Positions 49,221-57,804 of a stretch of 64,000 bases of DNA are shown here, in pieces. The stretch spans positions 124,001 to 188,000 of the forward strand of contig SUZR01000002.1 in assembly GCA_015059845.1 (NCBI GenBank), written 5' to 3'. This DNA comes from Rikenellaceae bacterium (lineage in GTDB: Bacteria; Bacteroidota; Bacteroidia; Bacteroidales; Rikenellaceae). The position numbers were made by a program, and so were the translations under genes. Position 1 is the stretch's first letter; the number at the start of each line of letters is the position of its first letter. The notes under the pieces were generated by a model. It saw only the letters and a list, made by a program, of their open reading frames with translations, ran no database searches and had not been told where the DNA came from.

Positions 49221-50579
49221 ATGTTTAATTTCAGTCCTAGACGCTCCACGGCCATCGTTAATGTGATGATTGCGATAGTCATCACGCTGACGGTAAACTT
49301 CTCGTACCTCATTGCAATGATTGTCGATGAGCGCGAGAGCAATGAGCAGCAACAACTACGAGAACAAGTTGAGCGCCGTAAACCCGAGTGTAGCGGTATT
49401 CTGCACATATCGCGTGACGGATATGGCTATCTTATCAGCCAGTCGAGTTTCTCACCCGAGTATCCCGACTCGGTACGAACTGATAGTATGTACGTGCGAC
49501 CTCAAACCATCCGTTTCTACAATCTCCAGCAACGCGACACGCTGCACTGCACGCTGAATCCTCCGCACCACGGCTCAAACCCGAGTATATCGGAGGTGCT
49601 GATGCAGAATGGCATAGAGATTTCTGCCCCCGTCATCTACGACCGTCCCAAACGCAGTCACGAGATGGCCGTGCAGCTGCTCTACTACTTCGGTCTGTCG
49701 TTCTTGCTGCTGACGATTATGACTATAAGATTCGACGTGCATAACTTCTCATTCCGCCGTTATATGCTACGTTGTACGGCTGTTGTTGTAGCGACGCTAC
49801 TGCTCTATTTCGTAGCCCCATTCACCGATTGGCGTACGGGTAAGTTGATGATTATCCTGCAACACCCGCCACGTATGCTTCTGGACTGGATGGTGGTGCT
49901 GAAGTGTACCGTCGTGCTGGTTGTTGCCGTTCTCTACGGACGTATCTACGGCCAGTTGCTTGAGCAGCAGAAGATTTTGCTTGAGAACGAGCATCTGCGC
50001 ACGGAGAACCTCCAGACGCGATACAATATGCTACTCGGTCAGATTAGTCCCCACTTCTTCTTCAACTCGCTTAACTCGCTCTCTATGCTTGTGCGCGAAA
50101 AGAACGAGGATAAGGCTTTGGCCTACATTGACCAGCTCTCGTACACCTTCCGTTACATAATTCAAAACGGACAGAACACAACAACATCTCTGGAGGAGGA
50201 GATGGAGTTTGCCCGCGCTTATGGCGAGCTGTTCAAGGTGCGTTATGCCGACAAGCTATTCTTCGACATCGACATAGACCCCAAGTATAATAGCTGGAGC
50301 CTGCCGGCTCTTACCCTCCAGCCGCTGATTGGCAATGCCGTAAAGCACAACACAATCACGCGCAAGCAACCGCTCCACGTATCTATCCGTACCGAGGGTG
50401 CAACACTCGTTGTCACTAACCGCAAGGCTCCCAAGCTCGAGCCTGAGCCATCGACGGGTATTGGTCTGAAGAATCTACGAAGCCGCTGGCAGCTTATTAC
50501 GGGTTGTGACATAGAGATTATCAATAGCGATACGGAGTTTACCGTACGTCTGCCTCTGCAACGCCCAACACTTTCATAA
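49221..50579 (+). CDS. LytS-like sensor histidine kinase with extracytoplasmic domain
   Basis: The 452-residue protein has an N-terminal membrane helix (about 12-33), an extracytoplasmic part of about 125 residues and three further helices (about 155-245). A coiled coil leads to a LytS-type His_kinase domain (GQISPHFFFNSLNSLSMLV), and a GHKL ATPase domain follows (LIGNAVKHNTI, STGIGLKNLRSRW). It differs from the kinase at 18099 by having a true periplasmic sensor. It pairs with the response regulator 19 nt downstream and probably controls the genes at 51672 and 52475. Confidence 0.93.
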   Translation: MFNFSPRRSTAIVNVMIAIVITLTVNFSYLIAMIVDERESNEQQQLREQVERRKPECSGILHISRDGYGYLISQSSFSPEYPDSVRTDSMYVRPQTIRFYNLQQRDTLHCTLNPPHHGSNPSISEVLMQNGIEISAPVIYDRPKRSHEMAVQLLYYFGLSFLLLTIMTIRFDVHNFSFRRYMLRCTAVVVATLLLYFVAPFTDWRTGKLMIILQHPPRMLLDWMVVLKCTVVLVVAVLYGRIYGQLLEQQKILLENEHLRTENLQTRYNMLLGQISPHFFFNSLNSLSMLVREKNEDKALAYIDQLSYTFRYIIQNGQNTTTSLEEEMEFARAYGELFKVRYADKLFFDIDIDPKYNSWSLPALTLQPLIGNAVKHNTITRKQPLHVSIRTEGATLVVTNRKAPKLEPEPSTGIGLKNLRSRWQLITGCDIEIINSDTEFTVRLPLQRPTLS

Positions 50580-50598
50580 CCGATTAAAACGTAAGACG

Positions 50599-51375
50599 AT
50601 GAATGTACTTATCATAGAGGACGAAACGGCTGCTGCCGTAAATCTCAAGTCAATCCTGCGCAGCGTGATGCCCGACTGCAACGTAATAGATGTGCTGGAG
50701 AGCATTGAGGAGAGTGTTGATTTCTTCAACGACAAGAGCCAGCCCACGCCCGACCTTGTTTTTATGGATATACATCTGGCCGATGGCGAGTCGTTCCGCA
50801 TATTTGATTCGGTGGAGATTCAGGCTCCCATAATCTTCACCACGGCATACGACGAATATGCTCTGCGAGCCTTCAAGGTCAACAGCATCGACTATATCCT
50901 CAAGCCAATCAAGGCTGAGGATTTGCGCCACGCCATCGACAAGTTCACCCTTCTGAGCGGTATGGAGCGCAACGACTACAAGAGTCGTGTTAATACAATG
51001 ATTGAGAGTTCTAAACGCGATAGCCAGCGCGTATTCCTCGTGCATTATAAGGATAAGATTATACCCCTCTCGATTGACGATGTAGCCTTCTTCTACACCT
51101 CAAACGAGAAGGTTTCGGCCCACACCTATTCGGGTGAGCGTTACGTCATTGACCGCACACTCGAGGTGCTGCAGTCGCTACTTCCAGATGATGAATTCTT
51201 CCGCGCCAACCGACAGTTTATCGTTGCCCGCAAGGCGGTAAAGGATATCGCTGTATGGTTTGGCAGCAGACTATCGCTCAACCTAAGCATCGAGACACCC
51301 GAAAAGATTATCATCTCGAAGGCCCGCGTGCCCGAGTTCAAACAGTGGCTGATGGATATAAATTCTGCCAACTAA
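50599..51375 (+). CDS. LytTR-family response regulator
   Basis: The 258-residue protein has a receiver (phosphoacceptor Asp57 in LVFMDIHL, Lys in YILKPIK) and a LytTR domain (VHYKDKIIPLSIDDVAFFY, FFRANRQFIVARKAV). It is similar along its length to the regulator at 17332. A direct repeat of the LytTR-site type lies upstream of the receptor gene at 52475, a likely target. Confidence 0.95.
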   Translation: MNVLIIEDETAAAVNLKSILRSVMPDCNVIDVLESIEESVDFFNDKSQPTPDLVFMDIHLADGESFRIFDSVEIQAPIIFTTAYDEYALRAFKVNSIDYILKPIKAEDLRHAIDKFTLLSGMERNDYKSRVNTMIESSKRDSQRVFLVHYKDKIIPLSIDDVAFFYTSNEKVSAHTYSGERYVIDRTLEVLQSLLPDDEFFRANRQFIVARKAVKDIAVWFGSRLSLNLSIETPEKIIISKARVPEFKQWLMDINSAN

Positions 51376-51381
51376 CTATCA

Positions 51382-51417
51382 GGGGGGGGGTAACAAGTCA
51401 AGTTACCTCCCTCTTTT
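51382..51417 (+). terminator. Terminator after the response regulator, with G9 tract
   Basis: A G9 run leads into a hairpin GGTAAC (51389-51394)/GTTACC (51402-51407), then CTCCCTCTTTT. The run could extend the stem against the CTCC. Confidence 0.6.
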
Positions 51418-51585
51418 GGGAAAAATCATCCATTTTTATTGGTCTAAATGTATAAGATTGGCCAATTTACCCCCCCCATTGGTCTTTTTGAGATATTTTA
51501 GATGATTTTTTCATCCAATTGAGCGATTCACCCCGTATTTTGGGCGTTTAACCGATTGCGAGATATATTTTTCCAAAAAATAACA

Positions 51586-51593
51586 TATATTTG
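51586..51593 (+). promoter_or_regulatory. -7 box of the Spy-like gene
   Basis: TATATTTG, 78 nt before the ATG at 51672, fits the -7 consensus. The upstream region has a C8 tract (51470-51477) and short TCATCC/TTCACCCC motifs that might be regulator sites; otherwise I see nothing in 51418-51585. Confidence 0.5.
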
Positions 51594-51671
51594 TATTAGG
51601 GAAAAAGGTGTTTTTATTTAACGGCCTCTTCCGATTAAGAATTTTGACCAATTAATCATTTCAATATAGCG

Positions 51672-52163
51672 ATGAAATCAATCTTACGCACATTTGTAAT
51701 CGCATTGGCAACAATGGTCGCCAGTTCGGCATATGCCCAAATGCCGCAAGGAGGCCAGCGTCCCGATCGCCCGCAGTTCTCACCTGAGAATATGGCAAAG
51801 ATGCAGACCGAGCAGATGGCACAGACACTCAAGCTCTCCGATGCGCAGTTGCAGGCGGTCTATGAGCTTAACCTCGCAAATGCCATCGAGCAGGTAAAGC
51901 AGATGGAGGAGCAGCGCAAGCGTCAGCAGGCTCGTGAAGCAGCTACAGACGAGGCGATGAAGAAGATTTTGGATGAGTCGCAGTACAAGAAATGGGCGAA
52001 GCAGAAGAAACAGCAACAGCAGAACCGTATGAACCGCGGTATGATGGGTGGCCCTGGTGGAATGGGTCGTGGCGGTATGAATGGCGGTTTCGGCGGTGAC
52101 CCCTCAGGCTTTGGTGGCCAGGGCGGTTTCGGAGGTGGCTTCGACAACGGAATGGGATTCTAA
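51672..52163 (+). CDS. Secreted Spy/CpxP-like protein with Gly-Met-rich tail
   Basis: The 163-residue product has a Sec signal peptide (ending near SSAYAQ) and a helical middle part with MAQTLKLSDAQLQAVYELNL, which resembles the LTxxQ helices of Spy/CpxP-type periplasmic chaperones (also DUF4890). The tail from about residue 117 is rich in Gly, Met, Asn and Phe (GGMGRGGMNGGFGG). The gene lies between the LytS/LytTR pair and the receptor gene whose product ends in a similar Gly-rich tail. Probable role: periplasmic chaperone or envelope-stress protein; the tail function is unknown. Confidence 0.78.
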   Translation: MKSILRTFVIALATMVASSAYAQMPQGGQRPDRPQFSPENMAKMQTEQMAQTLKLSDAQLQAVYELNLANAIEQVKQMEEQRKRQQAREAATDEAMKKILDESQYKKWAKQKKQQQQNRMNRGMMGGPGGMGRGGMNGGFGGDPSGFGGQGGFGGGFDNGMGF

Positions 52164-52234
52164 ATTTCAGTCCAATCTTTTGGAGTCCCATAAATCCATT
52201 CAAGGGCAGTAATGGAAATTAGGTTGTTTTTCGG

Positions 52235-52267
52235 AGGGGTGCCAGAGGTGGCACCCCTGTTTTTTTT
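52235..52267 (+). terminator. Terminator after the Spy-like gene
   Basis: AGGGGTGCC (52235-52243) and GGCACCCCT (52250-52258) form a perfect 9-bp stem followed by eight T. Confidence 0.92.
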
Positions 52268-52331
52268 ATAAAAAAACAGAATCTTTCCGTAAAGAATTGA
52301 TTAAAATCAATTTTTAATCCCCCGAAAAGGT

Positions 52332-52402
52332 CATTTCACCCTCGACAAAAGACGTTTCGCCCCCTCATAGTGTATCATCTTTCATATAAAACACTATCTT
52401 TG
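52332..52402 (+). promoter_or_regulatory. LytTR-like direct repeat and -7 box upstream of the receptor gene
   Basis: CATTTCACCCTC (52332-52343) and CGTTTCGCCCCC (52353-52364) form a direct repeat with a 21-bp period, the spacing typical of LytTR binding sites. About 30 bp downstream is the -7 box TATCTTTG (52395-52402) without a good -33 element, as expected for an activated promoter. Confidence 0.55.
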
Positions 52403-52474
52403 CAACGTAATTCAACGCGCGTACATATTAACACACGCGTAAGGCACAGAAAAAATAAATAAAAACTATAAAAG

Positions 52475-55417
52475 ATGAAACGAATTCTAATCACGTTACT
52501 TTTCATTTGTATCACTGCCGTATCCTACGCGCAGAATAGCAAGGTGACTCTTACGGTCATTGACGCTGCTACGCAGGAGGGTGTTGCAGGTGCAGTGGTT
52601 GCCGTTGCTCCAGCAGCAGAGCCCGACAATGAGGATAAGACAAAGTATTACACCTCAGGTTTCGGCGGCGCAACAACCATCACAGGCCTCAAGCGTGGTG
52701 AGTACAAGGTTAAAATCTCATTTTTGGGTTATGCCGACAAGGTCGTTGACCTGAATGCCAACGCTGCAAATGTCAATCTCGGCAAAATCGCACTTGAGGA
52801 GGAGGCTACAAAGATTGAGACCGTAGTAAAGACCGTTCAGGCAATCCGCGCATCGCAGAAGGGTGACACGGTAGCATACAACGCCGACGCCTTCAAGGTG
52901 GCAAACGATGCCGACGTAGAGGGTCTGTTGAAGAAGATGCCGGGTATCACCGTAACCGACGGCCAGGTAGAGGCTCAGGGTGAGACCGTCAAGAAGATTC
53001 TTGTCGATGGTAAGGAGTTCTTCGGCGAGGATGTATCAACGGCGCTTAACTCTCTACCCGCACAGTCGGTGAAGAGTGTAGAGGTGTTCAACAAACTCAG
53101 CGATAACGCCGAGTTCTCGGGCGTAGATGATGGCGAGAGCTACAAGGCTATCAACATCGTAACACACGAGAATATGCGTCAGGGCGTATTCGGTAAGGTG
53201 TATGCAGGTTACGGCTACCAGCCCGACACTGACGACATCACCAACGAGCACAAGTATATGCTTGGTGGTAACGTAAACTACTTCCACGGCTCAAGCCGCA
53301 TATCGTTGATTGGTCTTTTGAACAATATCAACCAGCAGAACTTCTCATTCGAGGATATTCTCGGCGTAGAAGGCGGTGGCGGCGGTGGCGGTATGATGAT
53401 GCGCCCCCAGCGAGGTGTTGCCAACGTAGGCTCTATCGGATTGAACTACTCGGATTCGTGGGGTGAGAAGGAGAAGGTTAAATTGCAGGCCAGCTACTTC
53501 TATAACCGTACCCGCACCCGCAACCTCAACGAGATTATCAAGTGGTATGAGGCTCCATTGGAGGAGTTGGGTACTTTGGAGCAGAGCGGTAACTCTGACA
53601 ATAGAAACTACAACCACCGCTTGAATGCTCGTTTGGATTGGCGTATCTCGGAGAATCAGTCGTTGATGTCACGTACTGGTTTGAGTTTTCAGTCATACGA
53701 CCCCTTCAGCCGCACAAACGGTTTGCAGATAGGTCCCGACCCCGAGAATCCCGATAACCTCTACGACATCATTCGTAGCGGTAGCGAGGGCGATAATGGC
53801 GGTTACAACATAAACGAGTTCTTGCAATATCGTCTTAAGTTTAATAAGCCGGGTCGTTTTATTACCGTTGATGCGCGCATCAACCACCGCAACAACGACA
53901 ACGAGTCACGTAGCTTCTCTACACAGAAGACTCTCAAGGACGCTGCAGGCGAGTACTATCCTCTCTTGCGCCACCTCTCTAATGAGTCTAACTCGGAGAA
54001 TACAGGAGTGAGTGCATCGTTCAACTACTCAGAGCCTTTGGGTAAGACCACTCAGCTCAGCTTGCGCTATAACTTCGACTACAATACTCGAAAGAGCGTC
54101 AGGGAGACTACAAACTACGGCGACGACGGCACCTACACCAATGGTGTTATTGATAAGTTGCTCTCAAACCGTTTCCAGAGCGACAATACAAGACATAACA
54201 TCGGTCCTCGCTTCAACTGGAACAAGAACGGCAACGTACTTGTATTGAGCCTTGAGTACCAGCACTCGACATTGGACGGTTATATCCAGTCATCTAAGGA
54301 TGTTAAAGTAACACGCGATTATAACGACTTTACATACTTCTTGATGGGTAACTTCAACATCAACCAGCAGAACTCTATCCGTCTGTTTATTCGCTCAAAT
54401 ACGACTAACCCCGATATTCGTCAGTTGAACAGCATTCTCGACATCTCGAATGCTCAGTATGTTTCGCGCGGTAACGAGAAACTCGACCCCACATACTCGC
54501 ACAATGTAATGTTCCACTACAACCACACAAGTCTGGAGAAGGGACGTACATTTATGTGGATGTTTATGTTCAACAAGTCGAAGAACTCTATCGCATCAAG
54601 CGTATATACTGGCAACAGCATTACCAACGAGATGATTCCTGAGCTTGCAGGCAGCACACGTCCCATTCAGTATAGCACATACGAAAATGTAAAGGATGGC
54701 ACGATGAATATCGGTACAAACCTGAGTTTCGGTATTCCTCTTAACTTTATGAAGTGTAACTTCAACATTTCGGGAGGTGTACACTACTCACAGAGCCCCT
54801 CATTGGTAAATGGCAAGGTTAACACTGCAAGCAACATCGGCTACAACGGTCGCGTAGTGTTGGGTAGTAACATCTCGGAGAATATCGACTTCACGCTCTC
54901 TTGGCACGGAGGTTACAATCAGGCTGAGAACTCATTAGCAGAGAAAGGCAGCAAGAACGAGTACTTCAACCACTCGGCAACAGGTACCTTCAAGGCGGTA
55001 TTCTGGAAGGGCTTTACCTTTACAGCCAGCGCCAACTACGTTCAGAACATTGGTTTTACAAACGACTATAACGACGACTACACCCTTATCAACGCTTACA
55101 TCGGTAAGAAGCTCTTCAAGAGCCGTCTGGGTGAGGTTATGTTTGGTGTAAACGACCTGCTTAACCAGAACACATCGTTCGCACGCTCTACAGGTTCTGG
55201 TTTCTCACAGAATACTTGGAACAGCGTTATCGGCCGTTACTTTACCGTACAGTTCAACTACAACTTGCGTGTATTCGGCAAGAAGGGCTCACGCGTACTC
55301 TCTGACTACGGTATTCAGGAGGGAGGTAATCGCGGTCGCGGTAACTTTGGCGGTCCTGGTCGTGGTCCTGGTGGATTTGGTGGCCCTGGTCGTGGTGGCT
55401 TCGGCGGTCCCCGCTAA
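52475..55417 (+). CDS. TonB-dependent receptor-like outer membrane beta-barrel protein
   Basis: The 980-residue product has a signal peptide (ending near AVSYAQ), a CarboxypepD_reg-like beta-sandwich (about 22-110), a plug-like domain (about 125-230: GLLKKMPGITVTDGQ, ILVDGKEFFGED) and a large outer-membrane beta-barrel of the OMP_b-brl_3 type up to about residue 945. Unlike normal TonB receptors it does not end in an aromatic residue: the last 35 residues are Gly/Arg/Pro/Phe-rich (GGPGRGPGGFGGPGRGGFGG). No SusD partner follows. The substrate is unknown. Confidence 0.9.
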   Translation: MKRILITLLFICITAVSYAQNSKVTLTVIDAATQEGVAGAVVAVAPAAEPDNEDKTKYYTSGFGGATTITGLKRGEYKVKISFLGYADKVVDLNANAANVNLGKIALEEEATKIETVVKTVQAIRASQKGDTVAYNADAFKVANDADVEGLLKKMPGITVTDGQVEAQGETVKKILVDGKEFFGEDVSTALNSLPAQSVKSVEVFNKLSDNAEFSGVDDGESYKAINIVTHENMRQGVFGKVYAGYGYQPDTDDITNEHKYMLGGNVNYFHGSSRISLIGLLNNINQQNFSFEDILGVEGGGGGGGMMMRPQRGVANVGSIGLNYSDSWGEKEKVKLQASYFYNRTRTRNLNEIIKWYEAPLEELGTLEQSGNSDNRNYNHRLNARLDWRISENQSLMSRTGLSFQSYDPFSRTNGLQIGPDPENPDNLYDIIRSGSEGDNGGYNINEFLQYRLKFNKPGRFITVDARINHRNNDNESRSFSTQKTLKDAAGEYYPLLRHLSNESNSENTGVSASFNYSEPLGKTTQLSLRYNFDYNTRKSVRETTNYGDDGTYTNGVIDKLLSNRFQSDNTRHNIGPRFNWNKNGNVLVLSLEYQHSTLDGYIQSSKDVKVTRDYNDFTYFLMGNFNINQQNSIRLFIRSNTTNPDIRQLNSILDISNAQYVSRGNEKLDPTYSHNVMFHYNHTSLEKGRTFMWMFMFNKSKNSIASSVYTGNSITNEMIPELAGSTRPIQYSTYENVKDGTMNIGTNLSFGIPLNFMKCNFNISGGVHYSQSPSLVNGKVNTASNIGYNGRVVLGSNISENIDFTLSWHGGYNQAENSLAEKGSKNEYFNHSATGTFKAVFWKGFTFTASANYVQNIGFTNDYNDDYTLINAYIGKKLFKSRLGEVMFGVNDLLNQNTSFARSTGSGFSQNTWNSVIGRYFTVQFNYNLRVFGKKGSRVLSDYGIQEGGNRGRGNFGGPGRGPGGFGGPGRGGFGGPR

Positions 55418-55419
55418 TC

Positions 55420-55460
55420 AATAAAAAAGGTGTCTGAGAAATTCAGACACCTTTTTTATT
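55420..55460. terminator. Bidirectional terminator
   Basis: A perfect 18-bp stem (55420-55437 with 55443-55460) with flanking A and T runs lies between two convergent genes. Confidence 0.95.
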
Positions 55461-55472
55461 GCTGTATAACAG

Positions 55473-56732
55473 TTACTTTTGCGCGTACCTATTCTTGAAT
55501 AATATTGCAAACAGAATCGCCACGACGAGTGAGTAGGCTGCAAATATCAACCACGAGGTCTGCCAGCCAGCAATCTGCTGAAGGCCATCCGTCTGCGTAT
55601 ATACAAAGCGATTAACAACCGCTTGAGCCATCAAAGTACCGATGGTAGCACCCACGCCATTAGTCATAATCATAAACAGACCCTGCGCCGAGGAGCGAAT
55701 CGAGTCATCGGTCTGCTCGTTCACATAGAGCGAGCCCGAGATATTAAAGAAGTCGAAGGCTATGCCATAAACAATCATCGAGAGTATAAACATCCACACT
55801 CCCCCACCCGGGTTTCCCAAGCCGAAAAGGGCAAAACGCAGCACCCACGCCAGCATCGCTATAAGCATCACATATTTGATTCCAAAACGTTTCAGGAAGA
55901 AGGGGATGAGCAGTATGCAGAGCGTCTCGGATATTTGCGACAGGGAGATAAGCGCATTGGCGTGATTGGCACCAAACGTAGAGGCATACTCGGGAATATC
56001 CTTAAAGGCAGAGATAAACGGATTTGCAAAGCCATTTGTAATCTGCAACGAGACACCCAGCAGCATCGAGAAGATAAAGAACAGAGCCATACGTCGCTGT
56101 TTGAACAGGGCAAAGGCCTTTACACCTAACGCCTCAGCAAGGCCTCGGCGTCCGTGACTCTCGGCGGTCGGGCACTCGGGCAGCGAGAAGCAATAAAGGC
56201 CCAAAATAGCCCCTAACACGGCCGATTGGATAAACTGCAAGGCGCTATGCTGATATCCCAGGAAATCGCACGCCAGCATCGAAAAAATAAATCCGACCGT
56301 ACCCCACACACGAATCGGCGGGAAAGCGGCTACGGTATCCTCTCCGCGACTCTCCAGAATGGAGTAGGCCACCGAATTTGAGAGGGCGATTGTAGGCATA
56401 TAGAAGGCCACGCTCAGGGTATATAGTGCGAACAATGTCCACACCGTACCTCCCTCTCCCATCTGCAAGGCGTAATATCCAGCACTACCCATAAACGTTG
56501 CCGCCAGCAGATGGCACACGCCAAGCAGACGCTGCGCCGGCACCCACCTATCGGCAATGATTCCCACGATGGCCGGCATAAATAACGACACCACGCCCTG
56601 CATCGCGTAGAACATTCCGATATATGAGGCCAAGCCACTCGCAGCCAGATACGAGCCCATTGATGTAAGGTATGCTCCCCACACTCCAAATTGCAGGAAG
56701 TTCATAACAATAAGGCGTAATTTTATACTCAT
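55473..56732 (-). CDS. Nucleoside:H+ symporter, MFS (NupG/XapB-like)
   Basis: The 419-residue protein has 12 predicted membrane helices and the start MSIKLRLIVMNFLQFGVWGAYLTSMGSYL typical of the NupG/XapB nucleoside symporter family; the loop GIIADRWVPAQRLLG fits the MFS loop between helices 2 and 3. It imports nucleosides across the cytoplasmic membrane. No partner gene is adjacent. Confidence 0.9.
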   Translation of the reverse strand: MSIKLRLIVMNFLQFGVWGAYLTSMGSYLAASGLASYIGMFYAMQGVVSLFMPAIVGIIADRWVPAQRLLGVCHLLAATFMGSAGYYALQMGEGGTVWTLFALYTLSVAFYMPTIALSNSVAYSILESRGEDTVAAFPPIRVWGTVGFIFSMLACDFLGYQHSALQFIQSAVLGAILGLYCFSLPECPTAESHGRRGLAEALGVKAFALFKQRRMALFFIFSMLLGVSLQITNGFANPFISAFKDIPEYASTFGANHANALISLSQISETLCILLIPFFLKRFGIKYVMLIAMLAWVLRFALFGLGNPGGGVWMFILSMIVYGIAFDFFNISGSLYVNEQTDDSIRSSAQGLFMIMTNGVGATIGTLMAQAVVNRFVYTQTDGLQQIAGWQTSWLIFAAYSLVVAILFAILFKNRYAQK

Positions 56733-56905
56733 AAAGCTAATTTTTTGTATGCAGTAGAAATATAATCGTTGTTTTCGACCACGAAGGTAACAATTAAAAT
56801 CCGTTCAACAAAGCAAATGCCGAACTCGGCAAGGGGGCATAATGGAGGTTCGGAGAGGAAAAATCAAAGAATTTGCGTTCAAAATTAAAAAAAATTAAAT
56901 TTTTC

Positions 56906-56936
56906 TTTGCAGAATAGAAATTATATTCTACTTTTG
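56906..56936 (+). promoter_or_regulatory. tRNA-Gln promoter
   Basis: TTTG (56906-56909), 19 nt, TACTTTTG (56929-56936) matches the Bacteroidetes consensus, 27 nt before the tRNA. Confidence 0.75.
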
Positions 56937-56963
56937 CAGTGTCAAAAACGACAACGACCAAAT

Positions 56964-57037
56964 TGGGCTATGGTGTAATGGTAACACTACAGATTCTGGT
57001 CCTGTCATTCCAGGTTCGAATCCTGGTAGCCCAACCA
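56964..57037 (+). tRNA. tRNA-Gln(CTG)
   Basis: The cloverleaf has acceptor TGGGCTA/TAGCCCA and anticodon loop TTCTGGT (anticodon CTG, codon CAG). The anticodon stem ACAGA/CCTGT has an A-C mismatch next to the loop. The T arm is CCAGG-TTCGAAT-CCTGG. CCA is encoded at 57035-57037, unlike in the tRNA-Gly of this window. Spelling TGGTGTAATGGTAACAC is typical of tRNA-Gln in Bacteroidota. Confidence 0.92.
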
Positions 57038-57038
57038 A

Positions 57039-57069
57039 GGGGCCTCTTGAAAAAGAGGTCCTTTTTTTT
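57039..57069 (+). terminator. tRNA-Gln terminator
   Basis: GGGCCTCTT pairs with AAGAGGTCC around a GAAA loop and is followed by eight T. Confidence 0.9.
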
Positions 57070-57088
57070 GTTTTATATCTTCTCTGAT

Positions 57089-57124
57089 AAGTGGTATAGG
57101 TGGTATAAGTATTATAGGGGTTAT
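57089..57124. repeat. Four copies of a 9-bp tandem repeat
   Basis: AAGTGGTAT, AGGTGGTAT, AAGTATTAT and AGGGGTTAT run in tandem after the tRNA terminator. The unit is the same as at 42976-43002, also just behind a terminator. Confidence 0.6.
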
Positions 57125-57149
57125 AGGAAAATACATCGCATAAAAACAA

Positions 57150-57182
57150 AAAGAGTTTGTCTATTTCCAAGACAAACTCTTT
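57150..57182. terminator. Terminator of the V-ATPase operon or extra stop for tRNA-Gln
   Basis: AAAGAGTTTGTCT (57150-57162) pairs fully with AGACAAACTCTTT (57170-57182), with A and T runs on both sides. Nothing else is seen in 57183-57314. Confidence 0.8.
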
Positions 57183-57314
57183 CTTTTTGGAATTGTATAA
57201 AAAGTGGATTTTCAAGGCTTGCGAAGCCCAAGAAACCGCAGTTTACTTATCGTAAATGAGGATTTCGAGGGCGAGCGTAACGCCGAAAATACCTTTTTAG
57301 GCAATTTCAACCAA

Positions 57315-57770
57315 TTAAGCTACTGCGTTAGAGATAAGGAATGTAGCAGCAACGGTCAAGATAGCGTACAACTCGGGGAACGCAGCGAGGATAAGAGTCT
57401 TACCCATAACGTCGTTACCATTACCGATAGCAGCGATACCGTTAGCACAAACCTTTGCCTGATAGTAGGCAGCCATCAGGTTTACAAAACCTACCAACAA
57501 ACCTGCACCAAATACTGCAGCAGCCTGGAACATAGTAATGTCAGCAGTCAACAAACCCTGAACCATAAAGAAACATACGAAACCGTACAAACCCTGTGAA
57601 CCGGGAAGCGCCGAAAGAATCATATAGCTACCGAAAGCGCCGCTGTTCTTCTTCATTGCGCCTACTGCAGTCTGACCGCAGATAGAAGTACCGATTGCTG
57701 AAGCGATACCTGCCAAGCCTACCATAAATACTACGCCGATGTAGGCCAAAATCAATGCTGTTGAATTCAT
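57315..57770 (-). CDS. ntpK: V-type ATP synthase subunit K (membrane rotor ring)
   Basis: The 151-residue proteolipid has four hydrophobic helices as two hairpins. The second carries the ion-binding Glu in AAFPELYAIL near residue 132. The first hairpin has LPGSQGLYGF, and AAYYQAKVC precedes the last helix; these correspond to the Thr/Ser-Gln and Gln residues that with Glu bind Na+ in Enterococcus NtpK. Na+ coupling is therefore possible. It is the last gene of the operon and lies 34 nt after subunit I. Confidence 0.95.
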   Translation of the reverse strand: MNSTALILAYIGVVFMVGLAGIASAIGTSICGQTAVGAMKKNSGAFGSYMILSALPGSQGLYGFVCFFMVQGLLTADITMFQAAAVFGAGLLVGFVNLMAAYYQAKVCANGIAAIGNGNDVMGKTLILAAFPELYAILTVAATFLISNAVA

Positions 57771-57804
57771 AATTGTTTAGTTTTATTAAATTTTACTTTT
57801 GTTA

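Noticed and set aside
52475..55417. SusC-type nutrient receptor locus
   Set aside because: There is no SusD gene next to it and the barrel resembles the OMP_b-brl_3 family, so I do not call a polysaccharide utilisation locus.
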